Shown here piece after piece: positions 1 to 9,784 of a stretch of DNA of 64,000 nucleotides. The translations under genes were made by a program, and so were the position numbers. Source of the stretch: Phytophthora sp. 'mugwort'. Taxonomy: Eukaryota; Oomycota; Peronosporomycetes; Peronosporales; Peronosporaceae. Numbering within the stretch: the stretch's first letter is position 1; every line of letters starts with the position of its first letter. The notes beneath the pieces are model-generated. The model had not been told where the DNA came from and searched no databases. It saw only the letters and a list, made by a program, of their open reading frames with translations. The DNA lies in the NCBI GenBank assembly GCA_033558025.1, contig JAUCEF010000002.1:1054001-1118000 (forward strand), in the 5' to 3' direction.

Positions 1-1516
1 TAAACACCGGTTCCTCACGCTTGCCAAGTACGATCTCGCGCTGACGAGGACCTGGCTTGGAATGACTCGAACCTTTATCAGGATTGGATTTGCGACGTAG
101 TACAACGTTCGAGGCGATCAAGGACGAGATCGAGTCGAATTTGGACACGTGCAGCGCGTTCCGGATCGTGTCTCGTAGCTTGCTGTTCGTGGTGCCGTCT
201 GCACGGAAGAAAGTCTCATTGGTTTGCCAGTCGCTATTGACATCTAGATTAGCGACTTGGTCGTCGTCACGATCCTCATCGAAGTGATGAGGAAGAGGCC
301 GCTTTCTGTCGATCAATGGCTGCTCCAGTACATCGACGTCTTCACTGTCTGTATCTCCATGTTGCTCTTGTGTCTGCTCGCTCAAGAGACTACGCTCGGA
401 AGGGAGCACGGACTCGCATTCCCATGGATTTGGAGAAGAAATGAACGACTCAGGCTGTAGCACTGGCAAAATTCGCGGGGAGCTGGTTAATTTCTTGGCT
501 GGGTTCGAGCGAAGAGCTCCTGATCGTTGATGCTGTCGCTCTTGATCACTTGATGTCGATCTAGCCGAGGAACAGGCGGGTGATAGAGGAGGCAAAGTGT
601 CCGACCCGCTACTTCCTAGTAAGGAGCGTTGTTGGTTGGTTCGTGTCACCGTTCGGGTGCTACCATTCGTACTCAATGCAGGCAGTTCAGACAGCGATCG
701 TGTCGTTGAAACGGGTGTAGCAGTAGTTCGAGTCAAACTCTGCACTACTGGGCGTCCCCATTGACTGACGCCAGTCGTCGCGTTATAGTACCAGACTTCA
801 CCACGCTCCACGTCACGTATCTCGTGCCATTGATCCATCTCAAGCTCGACCCTGTTACTATCAGCAACGACAACAGCGTCTTGTTTCGACTGCCATCTTC
901 GACGACACAGGAACCCTCGAGTGTGTGCTTGGATTAAAGTGGCACTCGTGTCCAATCGATTTTCCAGTGTCTGTTCCCGCTGTCGCTGCTTCTTTCTTGC
1001 AGCTTGTTCAGCACAAAGTCGCTCAGCGTTGACGATCTCGTCTTGACGAGTTTGTTCGCGTTGGAACGCGTTCTTTTGCCATTCGACGCCGTGTTTTGAC
1101 GGTCTCATATCGGGGCAAAACGTGTCTTTGGCTTGACGGATTCGAGCTTCCTCGACGTTGAACGCCGATGGATCAATGGCTTCCACAGGGTTCACTCGAC
1201 TTCGCGGAGATTTGATGTCCTCTTTACCCATAGAATTGGTCTCATTCTCGTCGTCGTCATCGTCTAAAACTTCGATTGTTAAGCGAGTTTTGGCTCCTTT
1301 GGACAAGGTTCCAGTACTAACTTTGAAGCTTTTGTAGGGTGACTTTGCTGGTGTCTTTACAAGTCGCAGTAGCTCCGTCGTCTCTGTGTGGAGCTGGACT
1401 AGACTGTCGTCACCTAGAAAGACCACGGGTACCCCCTCGACTGAGACTTGCTTCTCCTTCTGCCTCCGTGTCCGTGAGTGAGTTTCTGCTTTGCGCTTTG
1501 AGAAGAAGGAGCGCAT
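1..1516 (-). CDS. IQ-motif and WW-domain protein, 3' end off the left edge
   Basis: An uninterrupted reading frame of at least 505 codons begins at the ATG at 1516-1514 and leaves the window at base 1, so the C-terminus is missing. An in-frame TGA at 1603-1601 lies upstream, making this ATG the first available. Domains seen: a basic N-terminus (MRSFFSKRKAE), an acidic stretch (EVLDDDDENE), a charged helical region rich in Q, R and E, an IQ motif near residues 193-210 (IQAHTRGFLCRRRW, fitting IQxxxRGxxxRR), and a WW domain near 228-256 (Trp230, the WYYN core, Trp253 and a following Pro). A Ser/Thr/Pro-rich low-complexity tail follows. IQ motifs bind calmodulin or EF-hand light chains and WW domains bind proline-rich peptides, so a scaffold or cytoskeletal adaptor role is plausible, but that is inference. 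No intron is needed in the visible part. The domain calls are solid; the exact family is not known. Confidence 0.8.
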   Translation of the reverse strand, partial: MRSFFSKRKAETHSRTRRQKEKQVSVEGVPVVFLGDDSLVQLHTETTELLRLVKTPAKSPYKSFKVSTGTLSKGAKTRLTIEVLDDDDDENETNSMGKEDIKSPRSRVNPVEAIDPSAFNVEEARIRQAKDTFCPDMRPSKHGVEWQKNAFQREQTRQDEIVNAERLCAEQAARKKQRQREQTLENRLDTSATLIQAHTRGFLCRRRWQSKQDAVVVADSNRVELEMDQWHEIRDVERGEVWYYNATTGVSQWGRPVVQSLTRTTATPVSTTRSLSELPALSTNGSTRTVTRTNQQRSLLGSSGSDTLPPLSPACSSARSTSSDQERQHQRSGALRSNPAKKLTSSPRILPVLQPESFISSPNPWECESVLPSERSLLSEQTQEQHGDTDSEDVDVLEQPLIDRKRPLPHHFDEDRDDDQVANLDVNSDWQTNETFFRADGTTNSKLRDTIRNALHVSKFDSISSLIASNVVLRRKSNPDKGSSHSKPGPRQREIVLGKREEPVF

Positions 1517-1773
1517 GCTATTGCCGCATTGCTCAAACGATCCGACCAGCTGCACAATTAGCACAGAAGCACAGGAAGAGGCGACGTGGTGGTAACGCCT
1601 TCAAGGTGATCGTCATAACTCCTTTGACGAGAATCTTGATAAATTTGGGAAGTTTGGCCTGTTTGTATAGGTTATTAATATATGGATTTTAGAAGAATAC
1701 ATTGGTAGCAAAAAAAAAAAAACGTTTTCGAAGGCCGTCCTCGAGTTGGTGCAGTTTGGGGTGTTAACCTGCC

Positions 1774-2329
1774 CTACGCCTTAATCTTGTAGAAGGAATC
1801 GTGCATCTGGTGCACGAGGCGATATTTGTTCTCGAGAGCTGGATGAGCCGTTAGCATAGTCGTCGGGAGCAATTTGCGATTGCTTCCAATGGCTAAAGGT
1901 GCTCTTCATATGGTTAAACTCACCAGTGAGAAGACCATCGAGGACGTCCTTACTTAGCCAGTCGTTGAGTTTGCCTTTTTTCGCGAAAAAAATAATCTCG
2001 TGGACGCTTCTGACCGCGTCAACGAGATTTTATGGAGCATAAACTCAGCTTTTTTTACACCAAGGATCTCGTCGATCATCGCGGGAGTTATACCCCTCTC
2101 TTCGTCTTCGTCCTTATCTTCGTCGTTCTCGTCGTCTTCGTCTTCGTCATCCAAGTCTTCGATCTTTTTACCTCCAGGAACCGCTTACCAGCTTCATGAT
2201 CCAAGTGACCAGGGCCTTCGTTCGACTTCAAAAGCGCAGACTTGACAGAATTTCCTCTACCGAAACTGCATTGCCGCATGCGACGAAGGTGGTCACCGCC
2301 ACGACAAAAACGTAGTACAGACGCATCAT
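1774..2329 (-). pseudogene. decayed RxLR-dEER type secreted effector
   Basis: The minus strand begins at ATG 2329 or 2326 with a typical oomycete signal peptide (MRLYYVFVVAVTTFVACGNA). Further on lie an RFLE sequence at the place of an RxLR motif, a long Asp/Glu tract ending in DEER, and a C-terminus of the Y-x-L-x-HQ-x-H-D type (KYRLVHQMHDSFYKIKA) that stops at TAG 1776-1774. These parts are in different frames: an early stop follows the signal peptide at 2230-2228, and further shifts occur near 2168, in the 2000-2050 region and near 1850. RxLR proteins are host-translocated virulence effectors; this copy cannot make one. The acidic tract is built from near-repeated GAC/GAA codons. An Inr-like TCTCCAATT lies upstream near 2345-2355. 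The identification rests on the signal peptide, RFL, dEER and C-terminal motifs occurring in the right order and spacing. Confidence 0.75.
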
Positions 2330-2773
2330 TGCTCTAAATGGTAGGGAATTGGAGAGATGCGAAGGCGTTCGGGTGAATTGTAGAGTGAGATCTGCTGTGT
2401 CGACTGTCCCGCGACAGCACTGATCCACTGGCGTTGCTGTTGACAAGCGCTTGGCATATCTTCAAGATTTACGTGACTAAGTTTGTGCGTAATCACTCAT
2501 AATTCTCGATCCGTTTTGACGATCGACAAAATCTTTTAGTTACAATAAAGCTAAGCATAGGGTCGATCCAGACCGAGTCGACACAGTGCAACAAACTTGG
2601 TGGCTGGCGTAGTAAGGGCTAATATTTATTTAATAAAGCCAGCGAAATATAACTCATGATGATACTACACCTATTTAAGGATGGTGAATTGTATAAAAAA
2701 ATGTCGACATTTGCGCGATTAAACTGTCTACCCCAGTGGTGTGAAGTGGTAGTACCACTTCTCGGCGGCCAGT
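2330..2773. other. intergenic, AT-rich
   Basis: No gene is seen. A perfect 9-bp palindrome with a 1-base centre lies at 2743-2761, just outside the left terminus of the neighbouring transposon. The last four bases, CAGT at 2770-2773, recur at 8475-8478 and are the likely target-site duplication. Confidence 0.6.
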
Positions 2774-2804
2774 AGTGCCTTCCATAACCTACATAAAACG
2801 GTTT
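2774..2804 (+). repeat. left terminal inverted repeat (31 bp)
   Basis: Reverse complement of 8444-8474 with no mismatch; preceded by CAGT at 2770-2773. Confidence 0.92.
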
Positions 2805-3370
2805 AATTGATGGGGTTAGGGTGCATTAAAGGGTGCATAAAACGAAGTGATAGAAATTGAATTCTTTGGTTACACCAAAAAGTATTCGGACCAAACAATT
2901 AGTTTGATCACCCTTTTATCACGTTTAATAAGCCCCTCAAGTTGCAGTCGCGTTAAAGCGACACTGAGTTAAAGTATCGGACTAAATACTAACCCCAAGT
3001 GGGAAGAAGCCGTTCAAATTGAAGTTTGAAATCTCTAAAGGCTGCTTTCGCGCGCTCCGCGGTTTCATTTAAAGATTCACCGGCCATCCCAGAAGCCGAC
3101 CGTCTTGCTGACAAGCGACGAAGGTGAGTATGACTGCTATCTCATCAGCAGCTCTGCGATTGCTAACTATTGTGTGTTCGCGTGTTAGTGTGCTGCTCTA
3201 GCGTATACGCAGCTGACATCGAAGAGGACTCGCGCATCGCCGTACACGCTACATCAAGGTTAGTTCATGCTCGCTTATCACCCGAGTTCTGTCTTCTCGG
3301 CTTTGTCGTTGCGCTGACTTCATGCTTTGTTCTGAATGCTCTAGGCTCCCTGTGTCGAACTCGGCGTCCG

Positions 3371-4862
3371 ATGAAGCGGCTGAGTACCGCACACTCCGCA
3401 CCCAGACCGATAAAGCGGCAGAAGGCGGTCATGGTGATCGACAGTCCTCGCATTCGGCTCCGCACGGGGTTCATTTTTCGACACCCGTTGATCGTGGAGG
3501 CCGCCACCATACAAGTGGAGGCCCTGTCGACCTTTGAGCTGTCGCAGGACTCTGAAGCGACACTGTCTGCCGCGGCTACAACGACGACGCCCCCCAGACA
3601 TGTTAGTGTACCAGCGATCGGCCTTTCGTCGCCCGGTTCCACCTCGCCGATCTCTACCGTGGCAGCCTCCTGGTCGTCGCATGCGCAGACTTCACCTTGC
3701 CCCCCTGGCCGCCACGCTCCATCACTGGAACTGCAACGCCGTATCAATGTCGATCTCCAGCATCGGAGACACCGCGCACACCTCCATCACAGTCGACGAC
3801 CGATACTGATATCCCAGCACGCCGCTTACACAGTCAACAACGGTGACGGAGGTACTATTCACTTCGCCACCGCATTCGGCAACGGAGACTGAGTCGCTGT
3901 GTTCACCTCGTCCTCCGCCCAAGTCGAGGCTGTCGAAGGCGACTCCATCGGAACCTTCATGGTCAAGCACCAGACTCGAGAGGCCGCGTACACCGCAAGG
4001 CGAAGTCCCGCTGTGGTTTGCAGACGCGCTCGAGTCAGATGGATATGACTCGGAGGCTCTCAAGCTTATCGAAGGTCTACGTTCTCCAAGCCGAAGAGTC
4101 TGCAGCCGGCCAGAAGCGATATCCCCCGGCAAAGCTAACGGTCGAGAGAGCAGAATGGGTGTGGAGCAGTTGGGGAAGCGAGGGGTGGAGGTGGGTGAGT
4201 GGGTGGAGAAGGTCTGGCCCGGCGACGTTAAGCGTATCCACGAGCAATCGAATCCCCACGGCTGGCGTTTTCCCGCTGTCAGCGTGGGAATTCGTCGTGG
4301 TGCAGGATGCGGGTACGAAACTCGGTGCAGCGCTTCCACGTGCTTCAATGCGAAAGTAAGCCGTTTTTGCACTGAGCGCAACGGCGTATTTGGGGGCATA
4401 TGTATCGAGAGCGACGCGCTTGTCATCGCAAGAAACTCCAGGAGTGGTATGCGTGGACTATTGGCGATGACGTTATCCCAGCCGGCGAAGTCATCGGCCA
4501 ATACCTGGGGTGCATGGACTGGTTCGGCCGACCGTGCAAGAACGGCCCGGTGAACGACGGGTACCGGATGCACCTCAAGACGAGGACAACGGGAAACAAA
4601 CATTTGGGAATCGACGCCTTGGGGGAGGGTGGCAAGCTGAGGTTCATGAACCACGGCTGCAACCCCACCGCGATGTTCCACGAGGTGCAGACGGGAGATC
4701 GACTTAATGTTGTCGCGGTTACCGTGCGTCCGATAGCAGCTGGGGAGGAGGTCACCATTTCGTAGGGGAAAAAAGCTCTGGTTTGTTTGCCGCTGCGGTT
4801 GGAGCGGTTGTCAGCACCGGGAGATCCAGTATCTTCCTGATGTGCATCACACGTCGAGTTAA
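3371..4862 (+). pseudogene. SET-domain protein encoded inside the transposon
   Basis: After a Pro/Ser/Thr-rich N-terminal half (about 3371-4080, frames shifted), a pre-SET (AWS-like) cysteine cluster appears at about 4300-4395: C-x5-C-x4-C-F-N-A...F-C-T-E-R-N...C. The SET core follows with AGEVIGQYLG, RTTGNKHLGIDAL and the hallmark NHGCNPTAMF near 4648-4677, then GEEVTIS. The next codon, which in SET domains is the conserved Tyr, is TAG (4763-4765). One base out of frame, a post-SET segment FVCRCGWSGCQH continues to a stop at 4862. A further shift lies near 4455-4470. SET proteins transfer methyl groups from SAM to protein lysines, usually histones. The copy is dead. GT-AG intron-like segments occur at about 3123-3188 and 3260-3345, so the true 5' end may be upstream of 3371. 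Confidence 0.82.
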
Positions 4863-5128
4863 AGGCCTTGAAACTTTGCAGCAGACGCGCAGCCAGCTCT
4901 TCGTAAACTTCAATTTCGAAAGCTGAGGTTTAATTTTTACATGTTGAAATCAAGTAATTTGCACTTTGAGGTGTTTTTCTGGGTACATGCAACTTTTCCC
5001 CTTCACTCTCTAATCCGCCGACACGGCAACAGATCTCCGAGAACACAACGACGTCATGGCTGTAATAAGTTGTTCGGCGCTGAACGTCAACTCGTAGGTG
5101 CTGCTCATGATCTCTGACTTGATGATGT

Positions 5129-6755
5129 TTGCTATTACAGAGGAGGAGGCGTCAAGGATACAATAACAACACGGTCCAGGAGCAGATGCTGCTATGCTAT
5201 GTCGTGGACGAGGTTATTCCGCTAGGGCGCAATGTGTGGGAGCAGGTGGCTATTCGCTACAACGCGGGCCGGACGAGAAACGCCGCCGAGCGCGACTTTG
5301 AGTCGCTGCACAGGATATTCAAGAGCCTCTACACGAAACAAAAGCCGACTGGAAGTGGAGAAGTTCACCTCCGGCTTCGACCTGTTGTCTGGGCCAAGGA
5401 GATCCAAGCTCAGATATAGTCGGTAGGAGGCGTTCACACCTCGGATGACGGGCTGGACGAAGGAGAAGATGACGCTGACTTTACAGAACTTGTGGGCACT
5501 ATTATCTCGGGCGGGAAGCCCACCTTGCGCAGTTTTTCAGCACCCGTTCTCGCTCACATTGACCGCAGTCGCGACGAGGAAACTGTCGAAGATGACGACG
5601 TCAATACTGGAACTGGATCGCTTCAGACTGTAGAAGTTGAATCCGCAGAGACCCAAGATGAAGCCAGCGGCTTAGAGCCCCACTCGTCTCCGTCGATTCC
5701 GATGGCGAGCGTTCCTGGGTCCGTGATAACCAGCCAAGGTGTCATCGACTTAAGCCTCGCAGGCGACTACAATCTGTCTGACGAAAATACTGAAAACAAC
5801 GACGAGATCGAGGTGGGTGCGGAGTCCGGCGACGCAGAAGCGGTCCCCCCTATCGCCTTGACCCCAACTACGGGCGACTGTCACACACCATCGGCGCCTA
5901 CGAGACGCGGACAAGCAACCCAGACTGCAACTCGACGCTCGTCACCCCGTGTCGATCGTCAGCTGCGCCAGAGCGCAACAACTTTTACCGCGGATGTGCT
6001 AACCGAATAGACTGCATCTTCCTCGGTTGCTGCTTCGGGTCGTACTGATGGACGGCCGCGCGGACCACGACGAGAGCCGATTCCCACCATCGCAACACCA
6101 AACGGATCGGCACTGCAACGAGACTCGCGGCGAGCTGCATCGGACGCGCGCGAGACTGACAAAACCCGAACCTGGACACCATCAGCAATCGTCTTGGTAG
6201 AGAAGACCTGCGGGTGATCCGCGGGAACATTGCGCAAATGGAACAGACAGCACTGAACGAGAACGGCAAACGCTCTTCAGATCCGTCGGCGAATGGTGCT
6301 TCCTTTGCAAAAGTCAAAATAATTCGGGCAAAGCAGCGCTTGGAGGAAATGCAGCGCGAGATTGCAGAGGCTGGCAGCAACCTCAACTTTGCTGGTAACG
6401 ACATAATGCAAATACTGCTGCTTTTTCAGAAAGACAGCGATCGCAAGCTGGAGGCTGAACAACGACGTCATCGCATAGAGAGAGAAGAAAGAATCGAGGA
6501 GGAAAAGCGAGCACGAGCGGAACGGGAACAGATTCGCCGCGAGGAAGCTAAGGCCGCCGATAAAAAGCAAATGGATGAGTAGAGGCCGCGCGCGAGCTAA
6601 GAGAAGAGCTGCGACGCGTCGAGGCCCGTGAGGCAAAGCTCGAGGTCGAGAGGGAGGAGAAGAAGAGGCGCTTCGAAGAGAGACTGGCGTTGAACCGGAG
6701 TGAAGCACGTCAGCCGCATGAAAAGATGACGATGCAAAGGGAAGTAGCAAGATGA
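5129..6755 (+). pseudogene. Myb/SANT-like plus coiled-coil transposon DNA-binding protein
   Basis: The N-terminal part has a Myb/SANT-like helix set (residues about 10-75, with VDEVIPLGRNVWEQVAIRYN and RDFESLHRIFKSL), resembling the Myb-like domain repeated many times in oomycete genomes (I believe catalogued as DUF6818). An acidic, Ser/Thr-rich linker follows. Then comes a long charged coiled coil with AKQRLEEMQREIAEAG, FQKDSDRKLEAEQRRHR and EEEKRARAEREQIRREE, ending at TGA 6753-6755. The frame is interrupted by TAG at 5417, TAG at 6008, a shift near 6160, and TAG at 6580 with another shift. The first two stops are in frame with flanking coding, so they look like point mutations. A 3' splice-like sequence (TGCTATTACAG) just upstream of 5142 suggests a lost first exon. 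In Harbinger elements the Myb-like partner binds terminal repeats and recruits the transposase; that role is inferred here. Confidence 0.78.
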
Positions 6756-6821
6756 AGGAAAGGGAAACGGTCGCAGCTAACGTTTGTAAATGTACTACAT
6801 GTTATCTTCTTTCCAGTATAC

Positions 6822-8070
6822 CCAAGTCGTGCGTATCTGACTCACTTCAACAGTGCGGACACGGAAGTTTGCTAGACGGAATAGGTTATCGAGGCGGAGC
6901 TTGCGGTATTGCCTGATCGAACGGAAGAGGATGCACTAACCGGTGGAAACCTTCTCAACGCTTCCCATCCCCCATTCGACAGCCTGGCAAATGGAGGTTA
7001 TCGCGCTAGTCTTTTGCCGTGCAACGGCGCGAACTGACGGGACCAGCCGATTCAGATCTCAATCCTTCAACGGAGTGAGGATCCGTCCTGTCATATCCGC
7101 ACCGCAAGGGAATGCGCTGTCGGCTACGACTCCGTACCGAGAGTCGGGATTGAGTTCTGAGTCGGCCAGACTCTCTCGCCGAACTCGTGTCCGAGTCGCT
7201 CCAGCTACCCAGGCAATGGTGTGTGTCCCACACAATTAGCCCATCGGCGCCAAAACATAGCGTGCCAGTGACATAGACTGCATGTAGCCATCCATTGTAA
7301 TGCGCATTCTGAAGGTTCTTCTTTGTCGGCACTTGTATCTGATAGCATCGCAGTCAATACACAGAGAAATCGCAGCGTTAGCGTGGCTGTACTTTGAACA
7401 AAATTTTAGCTCGATCCATACCGGATAGTTTTTCCCATCAAGGAAGCCCAAAGTAAACTGGAGCAGCGGCTCGCGGGCAGCAGTAAGACGAGCCAAATCT
7501 TTCTGGCGGCCAGCGTCGGCCGAACTATCCGAGCAGGCGCGAACCCTTCCAAAGCTCTGCTCATGGCATCCTCTGCTTCGGCGAGCACTCGGCTCAAGGT
7601 AGCGTGTGGAACACCAAAATTGGAACACAGCGTTTATAACCCATCGAGCCAACGCAGAAGGCCATGAGCAGGCCTAGAACCTGGTGGTGGTGCTTCAGCC
7701 CTGCGGGGCAGGCCGCCCGTAGGTGAGAAGCGAGGTATCACGTAGAACCTTCAGAAGCGCTCGAGGAGAAGGCAGAAAGAGCGCCTACAAACGCCCCACA
7801 CGAACTACACAGTCAATAACGTCGATTCACACAAATCCACATCACACACACGCACCTACAGAGCCCCGTGACAGTCATGATGTTCTTGTCAGTACCGAAG
7901 TACCACACGTACACCCACGGGGCGAACTCCGGCTTCGGAAGGGTTGGTGTAGTACAATAATACCGGATCCGCACTATGTGGGCATACTCCTCGCGCTTTT
8001 GCTCCTCATGAACTCGACGCATGAGATTCTCGAGAGTTCTTGAGAGGCGGCGACGTCTTTGTGATAGCAC
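6822..8070 (-). pseudogene. DDE_Tnp_4 (PIF/Harbinger-like) transposase relic
   Basis: Pieces in several minus-strand frames line up in the order expected of the family: the N-terminal stretch at 8070-7813, a helical segment MSRVLAEAEDAMSRALEGF...ARI (7597-7500), GFLDGKNYP with the first catalytic Asp (about 7460-7430), QNAHYNGWLHAVYVTGTLCF and GSWSDSDTS with the second Asp (7310-7180), DSRYGVVADSAFP and GRILTPLK (7150-7060), then the block QAVEWGMGSVEKV that carries the third acidic residue (about 6990-6950), and LDNLFRLANFRVRTVEVSQI to about 6822. Stops and shifts separate the blocks. The gene converges on the Myb-like gene, leaving under 70 bp between their 3' ends. Confidence 0.8.
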
Positions 8071-8443
8071 GGACAGGACACACAGAAGCCTGGGGTCACG
8101 AATAGCACTAGTCGTCCACGCACACGGCGAAACGTGCGCGGTGATGGAAGTTCGTCGTGCTCGAAGCTCAAGGGAGAAGGGGAAGTTGCAGTGTGAGGGG
8201 TGTTCGCGCCTCTTGTTTCCTTAGATATATAGATTATTTTGCAAAGTTTGTCCTTCATAAAATTGTCTCGACCCCAGGGGCATATATTAACTTCTTATGA
8301 CCAACTGCAAGTCGGACATAACCAACAGGCCAGAGTAAATATTTGGTCGAGGTTTCGGACGTCGGATTTAAACGCGACCTTTTCATAGGAGATAAAAGCC
8401 GATCAAGGGTAGATAAACAGGGGTATAAAAACGACTGCTATAA

Positions 8444-8474
8444 AAACCGTTTTATGTAGGTTATGGAAGGCACT
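8444..8474 (-). repeat. right terminal inverted repeat (31 bp)
   Basis: Exact inverted match to 2774-2804; followed by CAGT at 8475-8478. Confidence 0.92.
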
Positions 8475-9212
8475 CAGTGGGCAGGGGAACAATGGCAACC
8501 GGGGCTGCTGGAGAAATGGAAGGTAAGAAAAAAAAACAAGATGAAGTGCCAAGTATTGCAGGCCCTTGTTAATGCATTCGCAGCATATAAGGCGGGTCTG
8601 ATGATATTCGTACAAGTCTTGCAGTGTCTGGATTTAAAAAAGTAAGATGAGCAGTACTCTTAGCGAGTCCTCTTCAGGTCGCTAAGAGTACTGCTTGCAT
8701 CTTAAAGAATTTCGGAATAAGTGCCGCCACAGTATCGCGCTGTCGCAGGTATGTTATGTACATTTACGTGTAATTGTAGTATTGTAAACTCGCGAGACTG
8801 CCCCGTGGGGATCTACGTTAGTGCCCCCCACGCCTTACGTGCAGGTGGGGCTCTATTAAAGGGATCGGGTATTAAAACCTGTCAAATTGTCAGTGTAAGT
8901 CATAGGAAGCCTTAGTTCTCGTGTGCTTCGAGCATGTCGTTAAGATCGATCCCGGCAATCTGTCGACAATAGCTCTTGGAATCCGCACTTTAACCTACGG
9001 CCAGGAGTCCTCACTAGTAGGTAAAACGAAAAGTAAGATTGGATCGTTAGCTTGCAGCTCCTACGATCACGTATAAGCGGACTTCGGCCGCTTCCCATGC
9101 AAAGACCCCCCATCACTTAGTTTCACTATAATCTTCAAAGCGCTCTGCGCTTATATCAGTTGTGCCGGGTCTCGTAGTTGTCATCATTTAACGTGGCTAT
9201 CTTTCCTCCAAT
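8475..9212. other. intergenic
   Basis: No coding signal is recognised. The stretch contains a strong hairpin at 8651-8694 and is otherwise unremarkable mixed-composition sequence. Confidence 0.5.
8651..8694. repeat. perfect 16-bp inverted repeat, 12-nt loop
   Basis: GCAGTACTCTTAGCGA at 8651-8666 is exactly reverse-complementary to 8679-8694. Imperfect pairing extends outward to about 8643 and 8704. It could be a miniature element, a cruciform or a structured RNA; nothing in the surrounding sequence decides. Confidence 0.8.
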
Positions 9213-9398
9213 ATGAATCCGAATTCCAACACGCCTCCCTCGAAGCGCTGTGGTATTGCAGATCCGGATAAGCTGGAAGCTGACCGGCAGTCGGAAGATC
9301 CACGTCGCCAGCGGCAGCCATACCATCAAAGGTCCGACCTCTCCGACCCTTCCGGCCGGTACCAAAACGTAGGTACGATTGCCTTTATATACACATAA
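9213..9398 (+). CDS. short unrecognised ORF
   Basis: A 61-codon frame from ATG 9213, hydrophilic and rich in Asp, Arg, Gln and Pro (begins MNPNSNTPPSKRCGIADPDK). It has no signal peptide or recognised domain. It may be a truncated first exon of a mobile-element protein or chance. The downstream 9399-9784 holds no recognised gene. Confidence 0.15.
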   Translation: MNPNSNTPPSKRCGIADPDKLEADRQSEDPRRQRQPYHQRSDLSDPSGRYQNVGTIAFIYT

Positions 9399-9784
9399 CT
9401 AATAAATTTTAAAAGGAATATATAGACATGAGGCGGCTACGGGCAAATGATGAATGGGATCGACGACTCGTTGAATGAGGCCCGTTCCACAGGCAGAAGG
9501 AGAAGGCCTGAAAGAGCCTGTGGGCCGAGAAAAGCGACAAAACAAAAATTCAACCTAAAAGGGCGCTTGAACCATGTGGGCCTGGCGTGGCAAGTTGAAT
9601 TGTAAAGGCGCCCATCTGAAATCGGGGTCCTCTATTAGGTGCCAAAACAACAGTGGCAGACAGATAACACCTGCGGTTATTAATATAGCACAAGTTTTTT
9701 TCTGCTTTATCGCCACATTTCATTCGCTCACTATGCGCGGCACCTACCGACAGCAAGATTATTTGCTCACTCTTCTTTCGCCGG

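Larger units (their letters stand above)
2774..8474. mobile_element. TIR DNA transposon, PIF/Harbinger-like, with SET-domain cargo
   Basis: A unit of 5701 bp is bounded by perfect 31-bp terminal inverted repeats (beginning AGTGCCTTCCATAACC) and flanked on both sides by CAGT. Inside are, on the plus strand, a SET-domain gene (3371-4862) and a Myb/SANT-like plus coiled-coil gene (5129-6755), and on the minus strand a DDE_Tnp_4-type transposase (8070-6822) convergent with the Myb gene. A DDE transposase paired with a Myb-like DNA-binding protein is the known gene content of PIF/Harbinger elements. The SET gene is extra. A 4-bp duplication is not the usual 3-bp Harbinger target site, so the superfamily call is provisional. 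All three genes are broken, so this copy is non-autonomous, yet its termini are perfectly preserved. Confidence 0.8.

Noticed and set aside
2000..2245. Ser-rich plus-strand frame
   Set aside because: It is the antisense of the Asp/Glu codon repeat in the RxLR relic.
3170..3892. 240-codon plus-strand frame with an apparent hydrophobic segment
   Set aside because: The hydrophobic part is translated across an intron-like segment (about 3260-3345, GTTAGT...TAG). Only the later Pro/Ser-rich portion plausibly belongs to the SET gene.
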